A stretch of 13,373 bases of DNA, from contig JBPEWY010000076.1 in the NCBI GenBank assembly GCA_052032225.1, forward strand, positions 1 through 13,373, written 5' to 3'. The translations under genes were made by a program, and so were the position numbers. This DNA is from JBPEWY01 sp052032225. GTDB lineage: Bacteria; Bacteroidota; Bacteroidia; Flavobacteriales; Flavobacteriaceae. Shown here piece after piece: positions 1 to 6,559 of the stretch (within the stretch, counting starts at the first letter, position 1; each line of letters begins with the position of its first letter). The notes beneath the pieces were generated by a model, which saw only the letters and a program-made list of their open reading frames with translations, made no database searches and was not told the DNA's origin.

Positions 1-125
1 ATATACAAACCCTTTTTTCTTTTCTCAAAATCTTTTTTAATCTTTTTTTTGAACTTTTTTAACCCAACACTTTTAATACTCTACTATACAATATTTTACA
101 CCTTATTTTTTTTGAAGAAAATTTT
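1..125. other. T-rich gene-free leader stretch
   Basis: No gene, tRNA or convincing repeat is visible here. The plus strand carries many runs of T separated by short C or A interruptions. A weak -7-like box (AAATTTTG at 119-126, one mismatch to TAnnTTTG) lies at the edge of the structured element that follows, but no TTG partner sits at the expected distance. The stretch could be the tail of a transcript entering from the left, or simply the upstream region of the small-RNA candidate. Confidence 0.4.
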
Positions 126-224
126 GCAAAAGGGATTGAACGGCATGTTTGAGCTCTTTACCGTATAAGGTAAAAGCGAGTAGTGAAAGCCCGACTTTTC
201 TTAAGAGCACTCTTAAGAAAAGAT
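126..224 (+). ncRNA. Structured small-RNA candidate (flavobacterial intergenic type)
   Basis: The segment has a layout I recall from many flavobacterial intergenic regions: GGGATTGAA near its 5' end (132-140) and GAAAGCCCG near its 3' end (185-193). GGG at 132-134 can pair with CCC at 190-192. Inside, GCT-C-TTTACC (153-162) pairs with GGTAAA-AGC (169-177), leaving one bulged C and a six-base loop. It is followed directly by a perfect inverted repeat at 195-207/210-222. No ORF fits. The Rfam Flavo-1 family is one candidate identity, but that is from memory and not tested. It could instead be a leader or processing element of the thrS operon, though a separate thrS promoter downstream argues for an independent unit. 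Confidence 0.5.
195..222 (+). terminator. Hairpin at the 3' end of the small-RNA candidate
   Basis: CTTTTCTTAAGAG (195-207) is followed after CA by its exact reverse complement at 210-222, so a 12-bp stem with a GCAC loop can form. Only three T residues follow on the plus strand, so it is not a classical intrinsic terminator. It may end or protect the upstream RNA. Confidence 0.45.
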
Positions 225-274
225 TTGCCCAAACTTATTATTTACTACAGCAGTAATATTAAATTACATTAGTA

Positions 275-305
275 TTGTACGCATTGGTTTAAGCTGTTAT
301 CTTTG
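275..305 (+). promoter_or_regulatory. Bacteroidota-type promoter of the thrS operon
   Basis: TTG at 275-277 and TATCTTTG at 298-305 match the Bacteroidota primary sigma-factor consensus (TTG at -33, TAnnTTTG at -7) with a 20-nt spacer. Transcription would begin around 310, leaving about 20 nt before the thrS ATG. That leader is too short for a T-box or attenuator. Confidence 0.75.
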
Positions 306-331
306 CAACCCTAAAATAGATTTAAGAATTC

Positions 332-2272
332 ATGATAAAGATTACTTTGCCAGACGGTTCGGTTAGAGAATTTGAGAAAAACAGCACTCCGCTTGATGTA
401 GCTAAGAGTATTAGCGAGGGGCTTGCACGAAATGTAATTTCTGCTAAATTTAATGGTGAAATTATAGAGATTTCAACACCGCTTACCGAAGACGGAGCCT
501 TGATTCTTTTTACCTGGAAAGATGATGAGGGTAAGAAAGCTTTCTGGCATTCGTCTGCTCATGTTCTGGCGCAAGCTTTAGAAGAGCTCTATCCGGGAAT
601 TAAGCTTACTATTGGTCCTGCTATAGAGAACGGTTTTTATTATGATGTAGATTTTGGTGAGCATAATATATCTGAGAAAGATTTTGAGAAGATTGAAGCT
701 AAAATGCTTGAGATTGCTCGTGGTAAACACGATTATAAAATGCGAGCTGTAAGCAAAGATGAGGCTTTAAACTTTTACAAACAAAGAGGCAATGAATATA
801 AGGTAGAGCTAATTGAAGATTTAGAAGACGGCACTATTACCTTTTGCGATCACGATACTTTTACTGATTTATGTAGAGGAGGACATATACCCAATACCAG
901 TTTAATTAAAGCGGTAAAACTGCTAAGTGTAGCAGGAGCGTATTGGAGAGGTGATGAAAACAACAAACAATTAACACGTGTTTACGGTATATCTTTCCCT
1001 AAGCAAAAGGAGTTAAAAGAATATTTAGCGCTTCTTGAAGAAGCTAAAAAAAGAGACCACAGAAAACTTGGAAAAGAATTAGAGCTTTTTACTTTTTCAC
1101 AAAAAGTAGGTCAAGGATTACCACTTTGGTTACCTAAAGGTGCTGCCTTACGTGAACGTTTAGAGAATTTTTTAAAGAAGGCTCAAAAAAAGGCCGGTTA
1201 CGAATTGGTGGTTACACCCCATATTGGCCAGAAAGATTTATATGTAACTTCCGGACATTATGAAAAGTATGGCGAAGACAGCTTTCAGCCAATTAAAACT
1301 CCACATGAAGATGAAGAGTTTTTATTAAAACCAATGAACTGTCCGCATCATTGCGAAATATATAAATCTAAACCTTGGAGCTATAAGGATTTACCTAAAC
1401 GTTTTGCTGAATTTGGCACCGTTTACAGATACGAACAAAGTGGAGAGTTACATGGTTTAACACGTGTTAGAGGTTTTACACAAGATGATGCCCATATATT
1501 CTGTACGCCAGAACAGTTAGACCAAGAGTTTAAAAACGTAATAGATTTAGTGCTTTATGTATTTAACTCTTTAGGATTTAAAAACTTTACAGCGCAAGTA
1601 TCTGTTAGAGATAAAAGTAATCCTGATAAATACATTGGCGATCCAGAAACTTGGGAAATTGCAGAAAACGCAATTATAAATGCTGCCAAAGACAAAGGCT
1701 TAGATTATGTAGTTGAAGAAGGAGAGGCAGCTTTTTACGGTCCTAAATTAGATTTTATGGTAAAAGACGCCTTAGGTAGAAGCTGGCAGCTTGGTACTAT
1801 ACAAGTTGATTACAATTTACCTAAGCGATTTGATTTACATTACAAAGGAAGCGATGATAAATTACACAGACCGGTAATGATTCATCGTGCACCATTTGGA
1901 AGTATGGAGCGTTTTGTAGCCTTGCTGTTAGAACATACCGGCGGGAACTTTCCGTTATGGTTAATGCCAGAGCAAGCTATCATTCTCTCTATCAGTGAGA
2001 AATACGAAAAATATGCTGAAAAAGTTTTAAATTTATTAGAAAATAACGAAATTCGCGCCCTCGTTGATAACAGAAACGAAACTATTGGTAAAAAAATTCG
2101 TGAAGCCGAATTGAAAAAAATACCATTTATGCTAATTGTTGGAGAACAAGAAGAAAAAAATGGTACCGTTTCTGTTAGAAAACATGGTGAAGGTGATATA
2201 GGTACTATTACAATAGAAGCATTTACTAATTTGGTAAATGAAGAAATTAATAGTACTTTAAAATCGTTTTAA
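332..2272 (+). CDS. thrS: Threonine--tRNA ligase
   Basis: This enzyme charges tRNA(Thr) with threonine using ATP in the cytoplasm. The 646 residues match the usual bacterial length (E. coli about 642) and hold the full domain set. An N-terminal TGS domain covers about 1-62. An editing domain follows, with HSSAH (H73, H77) and CRGGH (C181, H185), which hydrolyses mischarged Ser-tRNA. The class II catalytic core runs from about 245 to 540, with predicted zinc ligands C337 (MNCPHH), H388 (DDAHIF) and H518 (MIHRAPFGS). The C-terminal anticodon-binding domain covers about 545-646. The ATG at 332 gives a normal N-terminus (MIKITLPDGS) and lies about 26 nt past the -7 box. It is the first gene of thrS-infC-rpmI-rplT, with a 29-nt gap to infC. 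No Shine-Dalgarno sequence is visible, as is usual in this phylum. Confidence 0.98.
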   Translation: MIKITLPDGSVREFEKNSTPLDVAKSISEGLARNVISAKFNGEIIEISTPLTEDGALILFTWKDDEGKKAFWHSSAHVLAQALEELYPGIKLTIGPAIENGFYYDVDFGEHNISEKDFEKIEAKMLEIARGKHDYKMRAVSKDEALNFYKQRGNEYKVELIEDLEDGTITFCDHDTFTDLCRGGHIPNTSLIKAVKLLSVAGAYWRGDENNKQLTRVYGISFPKQKELKEYLALLEEAKKRDHRKLGKELELFTFSQKVGQGLPLWLPKGAALRERLENFLKKAQKKAGYELVVTPHIGQKDLYVTSGHYEKYGEDSFQPIKTPHEDEEFLLKPMNCPHHCEIYKSKPWSYKDLPKRFAEFGTVYRYEQSGELHGLTRVRGFTQDDAHIFCTPEQLDQEFKNVIDLVLYVFNSLGFKNFTAQVSVRDKSNPDKYIGDPETWEIAENAIINAAKDKGLDYVVEEGEAAFYGPKLDFMVKDALGRSWQLGTIQVDYNLPKRFDLHYKGSDDKLHRPVMIHRAPFGSMERFVALLLEHTGGNFPLWLMPEQAIILSISEKYEKYAEKVLNLLENNEIRALVDNRNETIGKKIREAELKKIPFMLIVGEQEEKNGTVSVRKHGEGDIGTITIEAFTNLVNEEINSTLKSF

Positions 2273-2301
2273 AATAAAGTTTAACCAAAAATTAGTAAGC
2301 C

Positions 2302-2850
2302 ATAGCTATTAGAAGAAGAAATCAACCCCAAAGAAGGGACACCACACCAAAACACAAAATTAACGAACACATTCGTGTCCCAGAAGTACGATTAGTTGGA
2401 GACAATGTAGAAGTTGGGATTTATCCAACTAAAGAGGCACTTGCCAAAGCCGAAGAAATGGAGTTAGATTTAGTAGAAATCTCTCCAAACGCAGAGCCTC
2501 CTGTTTGTAAAATAATGGACTACAAAAAGTTTCTTTACGAACAGAAAAAAAGAGAAAAGGCTCTAAAGGCTAAAGCAAGCAAAGTTGTGGTTAAAGAAAT
2601 TAGGTTTGGCCCTAATACAGATGATCATGATTTTGAGTTTAAGAAAAAACATGCTGAGAAGTTTTTAAAAGATGGTGCCAAACTAAAGGCCTATGTGTTT
2701 TTTAAAGGCCGCTCTATAGTTTATAAAGACAAAGGAGAAATTTTACTACTTCGCTTAGCTGCAGAATTAGAAGAGTTAGGTAAAGTAGAGCAAATGCCAA
2801 AATTAGAAGGCAAGCGCATGACCATGTTTATTGCGCCTAAAAAGAAATAA
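2302..2850 (+). CDS. infC: Translation initiation factor IF-3, non-AUG start
   Basis: IF-3 binds the 30S subunit, prevents premature 50S joining and discriminates against non-AUG start codons. The first in-frame ATG (2458) would give only 130 residues and remove most of the N-terminal domain. Reading the same frame upstream is open to tandem stops TAG TAA at 2293-2298 and encodes typical IF-3 sequence, including HKINEHIRVPEVRLVGDNVE. The frame then starts GCC-ATA-GCT-ATT-AGA. Taking ATA at 2302 gives 182 residues beginning M-A-I-R-R-R, the N-terminus I recall for flavobacterial IF-3. ATT at 2308 is the only other plausible start in this part of the frame. The signature PPVCKIMDYKKFLYEQKK and the C-terminal end MTMFIAPKKK are present. 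Rare start codons on infC are established in other bacteria (AUU in E. coli), where IF-3 represses its own translation. The gene follows thrS by 29 nt and precedes rpmI by 39 nt. Confidence 0.93.
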   Translation: MAIRRRNQPQRRDTTPKHKINEHIRVPEVRLVGDNVEVGIYPTKEALAKAEEMELDLVEISPNAEPPVCKIMDYKKFLYEQKKREKALKAKASKVVVKEIRFGPNTDDHDFEFKKKHAEKFLKDGAKLKAYVFFKGRSIVYKDKGEILLLRLAAELEELGKVEQMPKLEGKRMTMFIAPKKK

Positions 2851-2889
2851 GTAAAAGTATATAAGCGAAATAATAAAAATAGGAAGACA

Positions 2890-3087
2890 ATGCCTAAGAT
2901 GAAAACAAAATCGAGTGCCAAAAAGCGTTTTAAGCTTACCGGCACCGGTAAAATTAAAAGAAAGAACGCTTTTAAGAATCATATTTTAACTAAAAAATCT
3001 AAAAAGCGTAAGCTAAGGCTAACTCATGACTCTTTGGTACACAAAGCCGATGAGACTAGCATTAAAGAACAATTACGTTTAAAGTAA
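2890..3087 (+). CDS. rpmI: 50S ribosomal protein L35
   Basis: L35 is a small, very basic protein of the large ribosomal subunit. The 65 residues match the normal length. The N-terminus MPKMKTKSSAKKRFKLTGTG and the KNHILTKKSKKRKLR stretch are typical of the family, and lysine and arginine dominate throughout. The ATG at 2890 gives the conserved N-terminus directly. It sits between infC and rplT in the order conserved across bacteria. The 39-nt leader before it contains one arm of a 17-bp inverted repeat (2858-2874). In E. coli and B. subtilis this operon is repressed by L20, so the leader is a reasonable place to expect control. Confidence 0.97.
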   Translation: MPKMKTKSSAKKRFKLTGTGKIKRKNAFKNHILTKKSKKRKLRLTHDSLVHKADETSIKEQLRLK

Positions 3088-3128
3088 TTAATTAGTAAGG
3101 TTATTTAAAAAATGTTAAACCGTGGAGT

Positions 3129-3163
3129 TAGGCTTTAAAAGAGTTTACAATGTAAACCGCCTA
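3129..3163 (+). promoter_or_regulatory. Stem-loop in the rpmI-rplT spacer, possible L20 operator
   Basis: The 95-nt spacer before rplT contains nested inverted repeats. An outer stem TAGGC (3129-3133) pairs with GCCTA (3159-3163). An inner GTTTACA (3143-3149) is followed after one base by TGTAAAC (3151-3157); as RNA this would fold as GTTTA/TAAAC with a five-base loop. The structure ends 19 nt before the rplT ATG. L20 autoregulation through structured mRNA is known in other bacteria; assigning that role here is inference. It might instead be a DNA palindrome. Confidence 0.4.
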
Positions 3164-3182
3164 CTACAAAAAAACAGAAATT

Positions 3183-3527
3183 ATGCCAAGATCAGTAAAT
3201 TCAGTAGCTTCTAGAGCACGTAGAAAAAAGGTGTTGAAGCAAGCCAAAGGATACTTTGGAAGACGTAAAAACGTTTGGACAGTTGCTAAGAATGCGGTTG
3301 AAAAAGCGATGCAATACTCGTACAGAGACCGCAGAAACAAAAAGAGAAGCTTCCGTTCACTATGGATTCAGCGTATTAACGCTGGTGCAAGATTACACGG
3401 AATGTCTTACTCTCAATTTATGGGTAAAGTTAAAGCTAACAATATAGAGCTTAACCGTAAGGTTTTAGCAGACTTAGCTATGAACCACCCAGAAGCTTTT
3501 AAAGCAATTGTAGAGAAAGTAAAATAA
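3183..3527 (+). CDS. rplT: 50S ribosomal protein L20
   Basis: L20 binds 23S rRNA early in assembly of the large subunit. The 114 residues are the usual size. The basic, extended N-terminal half (MPRSVNSVASRARRKKVLKQ, then GYFGRRKNVWTVAKNAVEKA) and the RDRRNKKRSFRSLWIQRINA motif are characteristic. The globular C-terminal half carries the NRKVLADLAMNHPEAF segment. In other bacteria that C-terminal domain also binds the operon mRNA and represses rpmI and rplT. The ATG at 3183 gives the conserved N-terminus. It is the last gene of the operon: a strong terminator begins 26 nt after the stop, preceded by the right arm of the long inverted repeat. Confidence 0.98.
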   Translation: MPRSVNSVASRARRKKVLKQAKGYFGRRKNVWTVAKNAVEKAMQYSYRDRRNKKRSFRSLWIQRINAGARLHGMSYSQFMGKVKANNIELNRKVLADLAMNHPEAFKAIVEKVK

Positions 3528-3553
3528 ACGTTAAACAATTATTTCGCTTATAT

Positions 3554-3581
3554 AAAAACCACCCAAAAATGGGTGGTTTTT
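3554..3581. terminator. Bidirectional intrinsic terminator between rplT and the convergent gene
   Basis: ACCACCCA (3558-3565) pairs with TGGGTGGT (3570-3577) around an AAAA loop, and flanking A and T runs extend the stem at both ends. Reading plus, it ends in seven T residues. Reading minus, it ends in a U run made from 3554-3558. It therefore serves the L20 operon and the convergent minus-strand gene, whose stop codon begins at 3584 right beside it. Confidence 0.9.
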
Positions 3582-4886
3582 TTATGTTTTTTTCTTCTTT
3601 TTTTGTGCTGCCGGAAATAAAACGTTATTTAAAATTAGCCTGTACCCCGGAGAGTTTGGGTGAAGCTCCAGCTCTGTTTTAGGATCTCCTACTCTGTGTT
3701 GATAATCTTCCGGATCATGTCCGCCATAGAAAGTAAAAAATCCTTTCCCTTTAATACCATGAATGTATCTTGCCTCGCTATTTGTTTTGTTTTCTCCTAA
3801 TATTAACACATTACTTTTAATGGTATTTCTGTCGAAAGCTGTTGTTTGTCCCATAAAACCTTTTATTAAAGCTGTATGATTTTGACATAACATGGTTGGA
3901 ATGGGGTCCCATTTGGCAGAAAAATCCATAAGAGTAAAATAATCAGCCTCTTTTAAAATTCTTCTTTTAGAGGTCATATCTATTGAAGAGAACTCGTATC
4001 TGAGCGGATTTCGTTCTAAAACAAAATTGGTAAAGGCAAATGTTTTACTAAAATCTATTTTGCTTTGATAGTTAGGTTCTGAAGGATCGCCGTCAAACAT
4101 AGGTTCGCAAATATCTATTCCTTCTGCAGCAAGAGCTATATCAAAACTATCTGTTGCGCTGCACATAGCAAACATAAATCCTCCACCAATAACATAATTT
4201 CTAATTTTTAAAGCTACTGCCAATTTAGCTTCAGAAACTTTATTAAAGCCGAGTTTTTTTGCCAACTCTTCTGCTTCCTGTTTTTCTTTTATATACCACG
4301 GAGCAGCCCTATAAGAGCCATAAAACTTGCCGTACTGTCCTGTAAAATCTTCATGGTGTAAGTGTAACCAATCATATAGTAAAAGTTGGTCTGAGAGCAC
4401 CTCTTCATCATAAACAATATCATACGGAATCTCTGCGTAGGTTAATACCATAGTAACAGCATCATCCCATGGTTTATTGGTTTTAGGCGAATAAACAGCA
4501 ATTTTTGGTGCTTTTTCTAATACAACAGCTTCTTGATTTTTAGCCGGACTACTAATTTCTACTAATATTTGTTCTGTTTTAGCATTAGATAACACCTCAA
4601 AAGAAACACCTCTAATTTTACATTCTTTCTCAATAGCTTCTGTGTGAGGCAATAAAAAAGACCCTCCACGATAATTTAATAACCATTTAACTTTATGGTT
4701 TTTTGTGAGGGTCCAATATGTTATACCATAAGCCTTTAAATGATTTTTTTGGCTTGTGGCATCCATAGGAATTAATATGTACGAAGCGTTAGCACTTACC
4801 GAAAACAATAAAAAAAAGAATATCAACACCCAGCTTTTATTAAAAAAAGCTTGTGAATGTATTTTAAAAAGGCATATTCTCATCAT
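3582..4886 (-). CDS. Secreted protein of unknown function, usually mislabelled 'asparagine synthetase B'
   Basis: I recognise this as a protein common in Flavobacteriaceae, often carried in databases as asparagine synthetase B. The 434 residues do not support that name: no N-terminal Cys2 amidohydrolase domain and no PP-loop SGGxDS motif are visible. Instead there is a signal peptide (hydrophobic VLIFFFLLFSVSANA, probable cleavage near residue 34), so the mature protein should be exported. A central segment GGGFMFAMCSATDSFDIAL (about 234-252, C242) resembles the nucleophile turn of class I glutamine-amidotransferase-like folds. Conserved-looking blocks are LLYDWLHLHHEDFTGQYGKFYGS (169-191) and FTFYGGHDPEDYQHRVGDP (384-402), rich in His and Asp. 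The tail is KKKKKT. The start is one of two adjacent ATGs (4886 or 4883), overlapping the dnaB 3' end by 23 or 20 nt in another frame, so it is probably cotranscribed with dnaB. The biochemical role is unknown. Confidence 0.85.
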   Translation of the reverse strand: MMRICLFKIHSQAFFNKSWVLIFFFLLFSVSANASYILIPMDATSQKNHLKAYGITYWTLTKNHKVKWLLNYRGGSFLLPHTEAIEKECKIRGVSFEVLSNAKTEQILVEISSPAKNQEAVVLEKAPKIAVYSPKTNKPWDDAVTMVLTYAEIPYDIVYDEEVLSDQLLLYDWLHLHHEDFTGQYGKFYGSYRAAPWYIKEKQEAEELAKKLGFNKVSEAKLAVALKIRNYVIGGGFMFAMCSATDSFDIALAAEGIDICEPMFDGDPSEPNYQSKIDFSKTFAFTNFVLERNPLRYEFSSIDMTSKRRILKEADYFTLMDFSAKWDPIPTMLCQNHTALIKGFMGQTTAFDRNTIKSNVLILGENKTNSEARYIHGIKGKGFFTFYGGHDPEDYQHRVGDPKTELELHPNSPGYRLILNNVLFPAAQKKKKKT

Positions 4887-6402
4887 CGTTATTGTTCATG
4901 CTGCTTCCAAAAGCTTCGTCCGGACTTATGGGTTTAGATGGTGAAAACGGATTATCGTCGTTTTCATTCATTTTAGATTGAAACTCGAAAGGAGAATCAA
5001 AGTCATCTAAATTATCAAATTTTCCTAGTTGTCCAATGAATTTTAACCTAATATTATCTAACCCACCGTTACGATGCTTAGCAACTATAAACTCTGCCTG
5101 ACCCTGTGTTGGAGAACGTTCCTCATCATCCCACTCCTCTATTTTATAATATTCAGGGCGATAAATAAATGATACTATATCTGCATCTTGCTCTATTGCT
5201 CCAGATTCACGAAGATCTGAAAGTAATGGACGTTTACTACCTCCTCTAGTTTCTACAGCACGCGATAACTGAGAAAGTGCTATTACCGGTATATCTAACT
5301 CTTTTGCTAGTGCTTTTAGGTTTCTTGAAATTGTAGATATTTCTTGTTCTCTATTACCTCCTTTTTGACTTCCTCCGGCAGTCATTAACTGTAAATAATC
5401 TATTACTATTAATTTAATATCGTGTTGAGACTTTAAACGTCTAGCTTTTGCTCTTAAATCAAAAATAGAAAGCGACGGAGTATCGTCTATAAATAAAGGT
5501 GCTTTTTCTAAATCTTTTACTTTAACATTGAGCTGTTTCCATTCATGTTCTGCCAGTTTACCGGTTCTTAATTTTTCTGAAGATAAACCAGTTTCTGAAG
5601 AAATTAAACGTGTTATAAGCTGAACGGAAGACATCTCTAATGAGAAAAATGCTACGGGTATATTAGAATCTACAGCCATGTTTCTTGCCATAGATAATGT
5701 GAAGGCAGTTTTACCCATACCCGGTCTTGCTGCAATTATAATTAAATCGCTGGGTTGCCAACCAGATGTTAATTTATCTAACTTATCAAAACCACTCGGT
5801 ATACCGCTTAAGCCCTCTTTATTAGAGATCTCTTCAATCTTCTTTTTTGCCTGCATTACAAGGCTTTGAGCAGTTTCTGATGAACGCTTTAAATTGCCTT
5901 GAGTAACCTCGTATAATTTTGCTTCGGCATTATCTAATAAATCAAAAACATCGGTAGTTTCATCGTAAGCATTTTCAATAATCTCACTCGAAATTTTTAT
6001 TAGCTGTCTTTGAATATATTTTTGGAGGATTATTCTGGCATGGTACTCAATGTGAGCAGAAGATGATACTTTTTGAGTTAGTTGTATAAGGTAAAAATCA
6101 CCTCCTACCTGCTCTAACTTACCATTTTTCTTTAATTGTGCCGAAACGGTTAATAAGTCTATTGGTTCTGTATTTTCAAAGAGCTGAACAATAGCTTCGA
6201 ATATAATTTTATGGGCTTCTTTGTAGAATGCATCACTGTGTAAAATGTCTATTACCTCATCTACACCCTTTTTATCAATCATCATTGCTCCAAGCACAAC
6301 TTCCTCTAAATCAAGGGCTTGCGGAGGTATTTTTCCTTTCTCGAGGCTTATAATAGTACTTTTATCAACGCGTACGCCAGGTAGTGGGTTAGGTTTCTCC
6401 AT
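4864..6402 (-). CDS. dnaB: Replicative DNA helicase DnaB
   Basis: DnaB is the hexameric 5'-3' helicase that unwinds DNA at the replication fork and recruits primase. At 512 residues it is slightly longer than E. coli DnaB (471). The N-terminal DnaB-N domain covers about 28-130 (PQALDLEEVVLGAMM onward). A linker follows, then the RecA-like ATPase domain with Walker A ARPGMGKT (225-232, K231), Walker B LIVIDYLQLM (331-340, D335) and the RESGAIEQDADIV arginine-finger region (398-410). The Walker A, Walker B and 398-410 motifs are uninterrupted, so no intein is present, although DnaB is a common intein host. The last 50 or so residues are an acidic, Asn/Pro-rich tail (NENDDNPFSPSKP and NNNDDENMPF), probably disordered. 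The gene lies downstream of the accA terminator and overlaps the next gene by 20-23 nt. A set of short inverted repeats lies in its upstream region. Confidence 0.97.
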   Translation of the reverse strand: MEKPNPLPGVRVDKSTIISLEKGKIPPQALDLEEVVLGAMMIDKKGVDEVIDILHSDAFYKEAHKIIFEAIVQLFENTEPIDLLTVSAQLKKNGKLEQVGGDFYLIQLTQKVSSSAHIEYHARIILQKYIQRQLIKISSEIIENAYDETTDVFDLLDNAEAKLYEVTQGNLKRSSETAQSLVMQAKKKIEEISNKEGLSGIPSGFDKLDKLTSGWQPSDLIIIAARPGMGKTAFTLSMARNMAVDSNIPVAFFSLEMSSVQLITRLISSETGLSSEKLRTGKLAEHEWKQLNVKVKDLEKAPLFIDDTPSLSIFDLRAKARRLKSQHDIKLIVIDYLQLMTAGGSQKGGNREQEISTISRNLKALAKELDIPVIALSQLSRAVETRGGSKRPLLSDLRESGAIEQDADIVSFIYRPEYYKIEEWDDEERSPTQGQAEFIVAKHRNGGLDNIRLKFIGQLGKFDNLDDFDSPFEFQSKMNENDDNPFSPSKPISPDEAFGSSMNNNDDENMPF

Positions 6403-6444
6403 AACATCAAAAGTAGAAAAATCAAAAAAATAATGAGTTTTGTA

Positions 6445-6500
6445 ATATTAACAGGTAATAAACATTTAACTGTTAATAAGTTACGCTTTTATGTTGATAA
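6445..6500. repeat. Short inverted repeats upstream of dnaB
   Basis: TATTAACAG (6446-6454) is the exact reverse complement of CTGTTAATA (6470-6478), with a 15-nt spacer. A related 9-mer, TGTTGATAA, lies at 6492-6500. On the appropriate strands the three copies read ATATTAACA, TTATTAACA and TTATCAACA. The last two differ from the DnaA box consensus TTATNCACA at one position (A for C at position 6). They may be an operator for dnaB; the region is AT-rich, so chance is a real alternative. Confidence 0.35.
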
Positions 6501-6504
6501 CAAA

Positions 6505-6536
6505 AAAAATCTGAAGAACTAAATCTTCAGATTTTT
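6505..6536 (-). terminator. Intrinsic terminator after accA
   Basis: AAAAATCTGAAGA (6505-6517) and TCTTCAGATTTTT (6524-6536) form a 13-bp stem with an ACTAAA loop. Reading minus, the hairpin is followed by a U tract drawn from 6502-6509. It lies 23 nt past the accA stop codon and separates accA from dnaB. Confidence 0.88.
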
Positions 6537-6559
6537 GTTAATCGTTTTATTTAGGCACT

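Larger units (their letters stand above)
2858..3554 (+). repeat. Perfect 17-bp inverted repeat flanking rpmI-rplT
   Basis: The left arm at 2858-2874 (TATATAAGCGAAATAAT) is the exact reverse complement of the right arm at 3538-3554 (ATTATTTCGCTTATATA). The left arm lies in the infC-rpmI spacer and ends 15 nt before the rpmI ATG. The right arm lies after the rplT stop and abuts the terminator hairpin. The base next to each end no longer pairs, so the match is exactly 17 bp. In the mRNA the arms could pair and enclose both genes in a loop of about 660 nt. Function is inferred only: see findings. Confidence 0.7.

Noticed and set aside
306..331. T-box or other threonine-responsive leader before thrS
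   Set aside because: The promoter lies only about 26 nt from the ATG, leaving no room for such a structure.
2458..2850. infC starting at the first ATG (130 residues)
   Set aside because: Conserved IF-3 sequence continues upstream in the same frame to tandem stops, so this start would give a truncated protein.
5500..5800. Intein in DnaB
   Set aside because: The Walker A and later helicase motifs are continuous and the protein has near-normal length.
6408..6415. dnaB promoter: TACTTTTG on the minus strand
   Set aside because: It matches TAnnTTTG but lies 5 nt before the ATG, which would make the mRNA leaderless, and no TTG lies at the right distance. Not listed as a feature.
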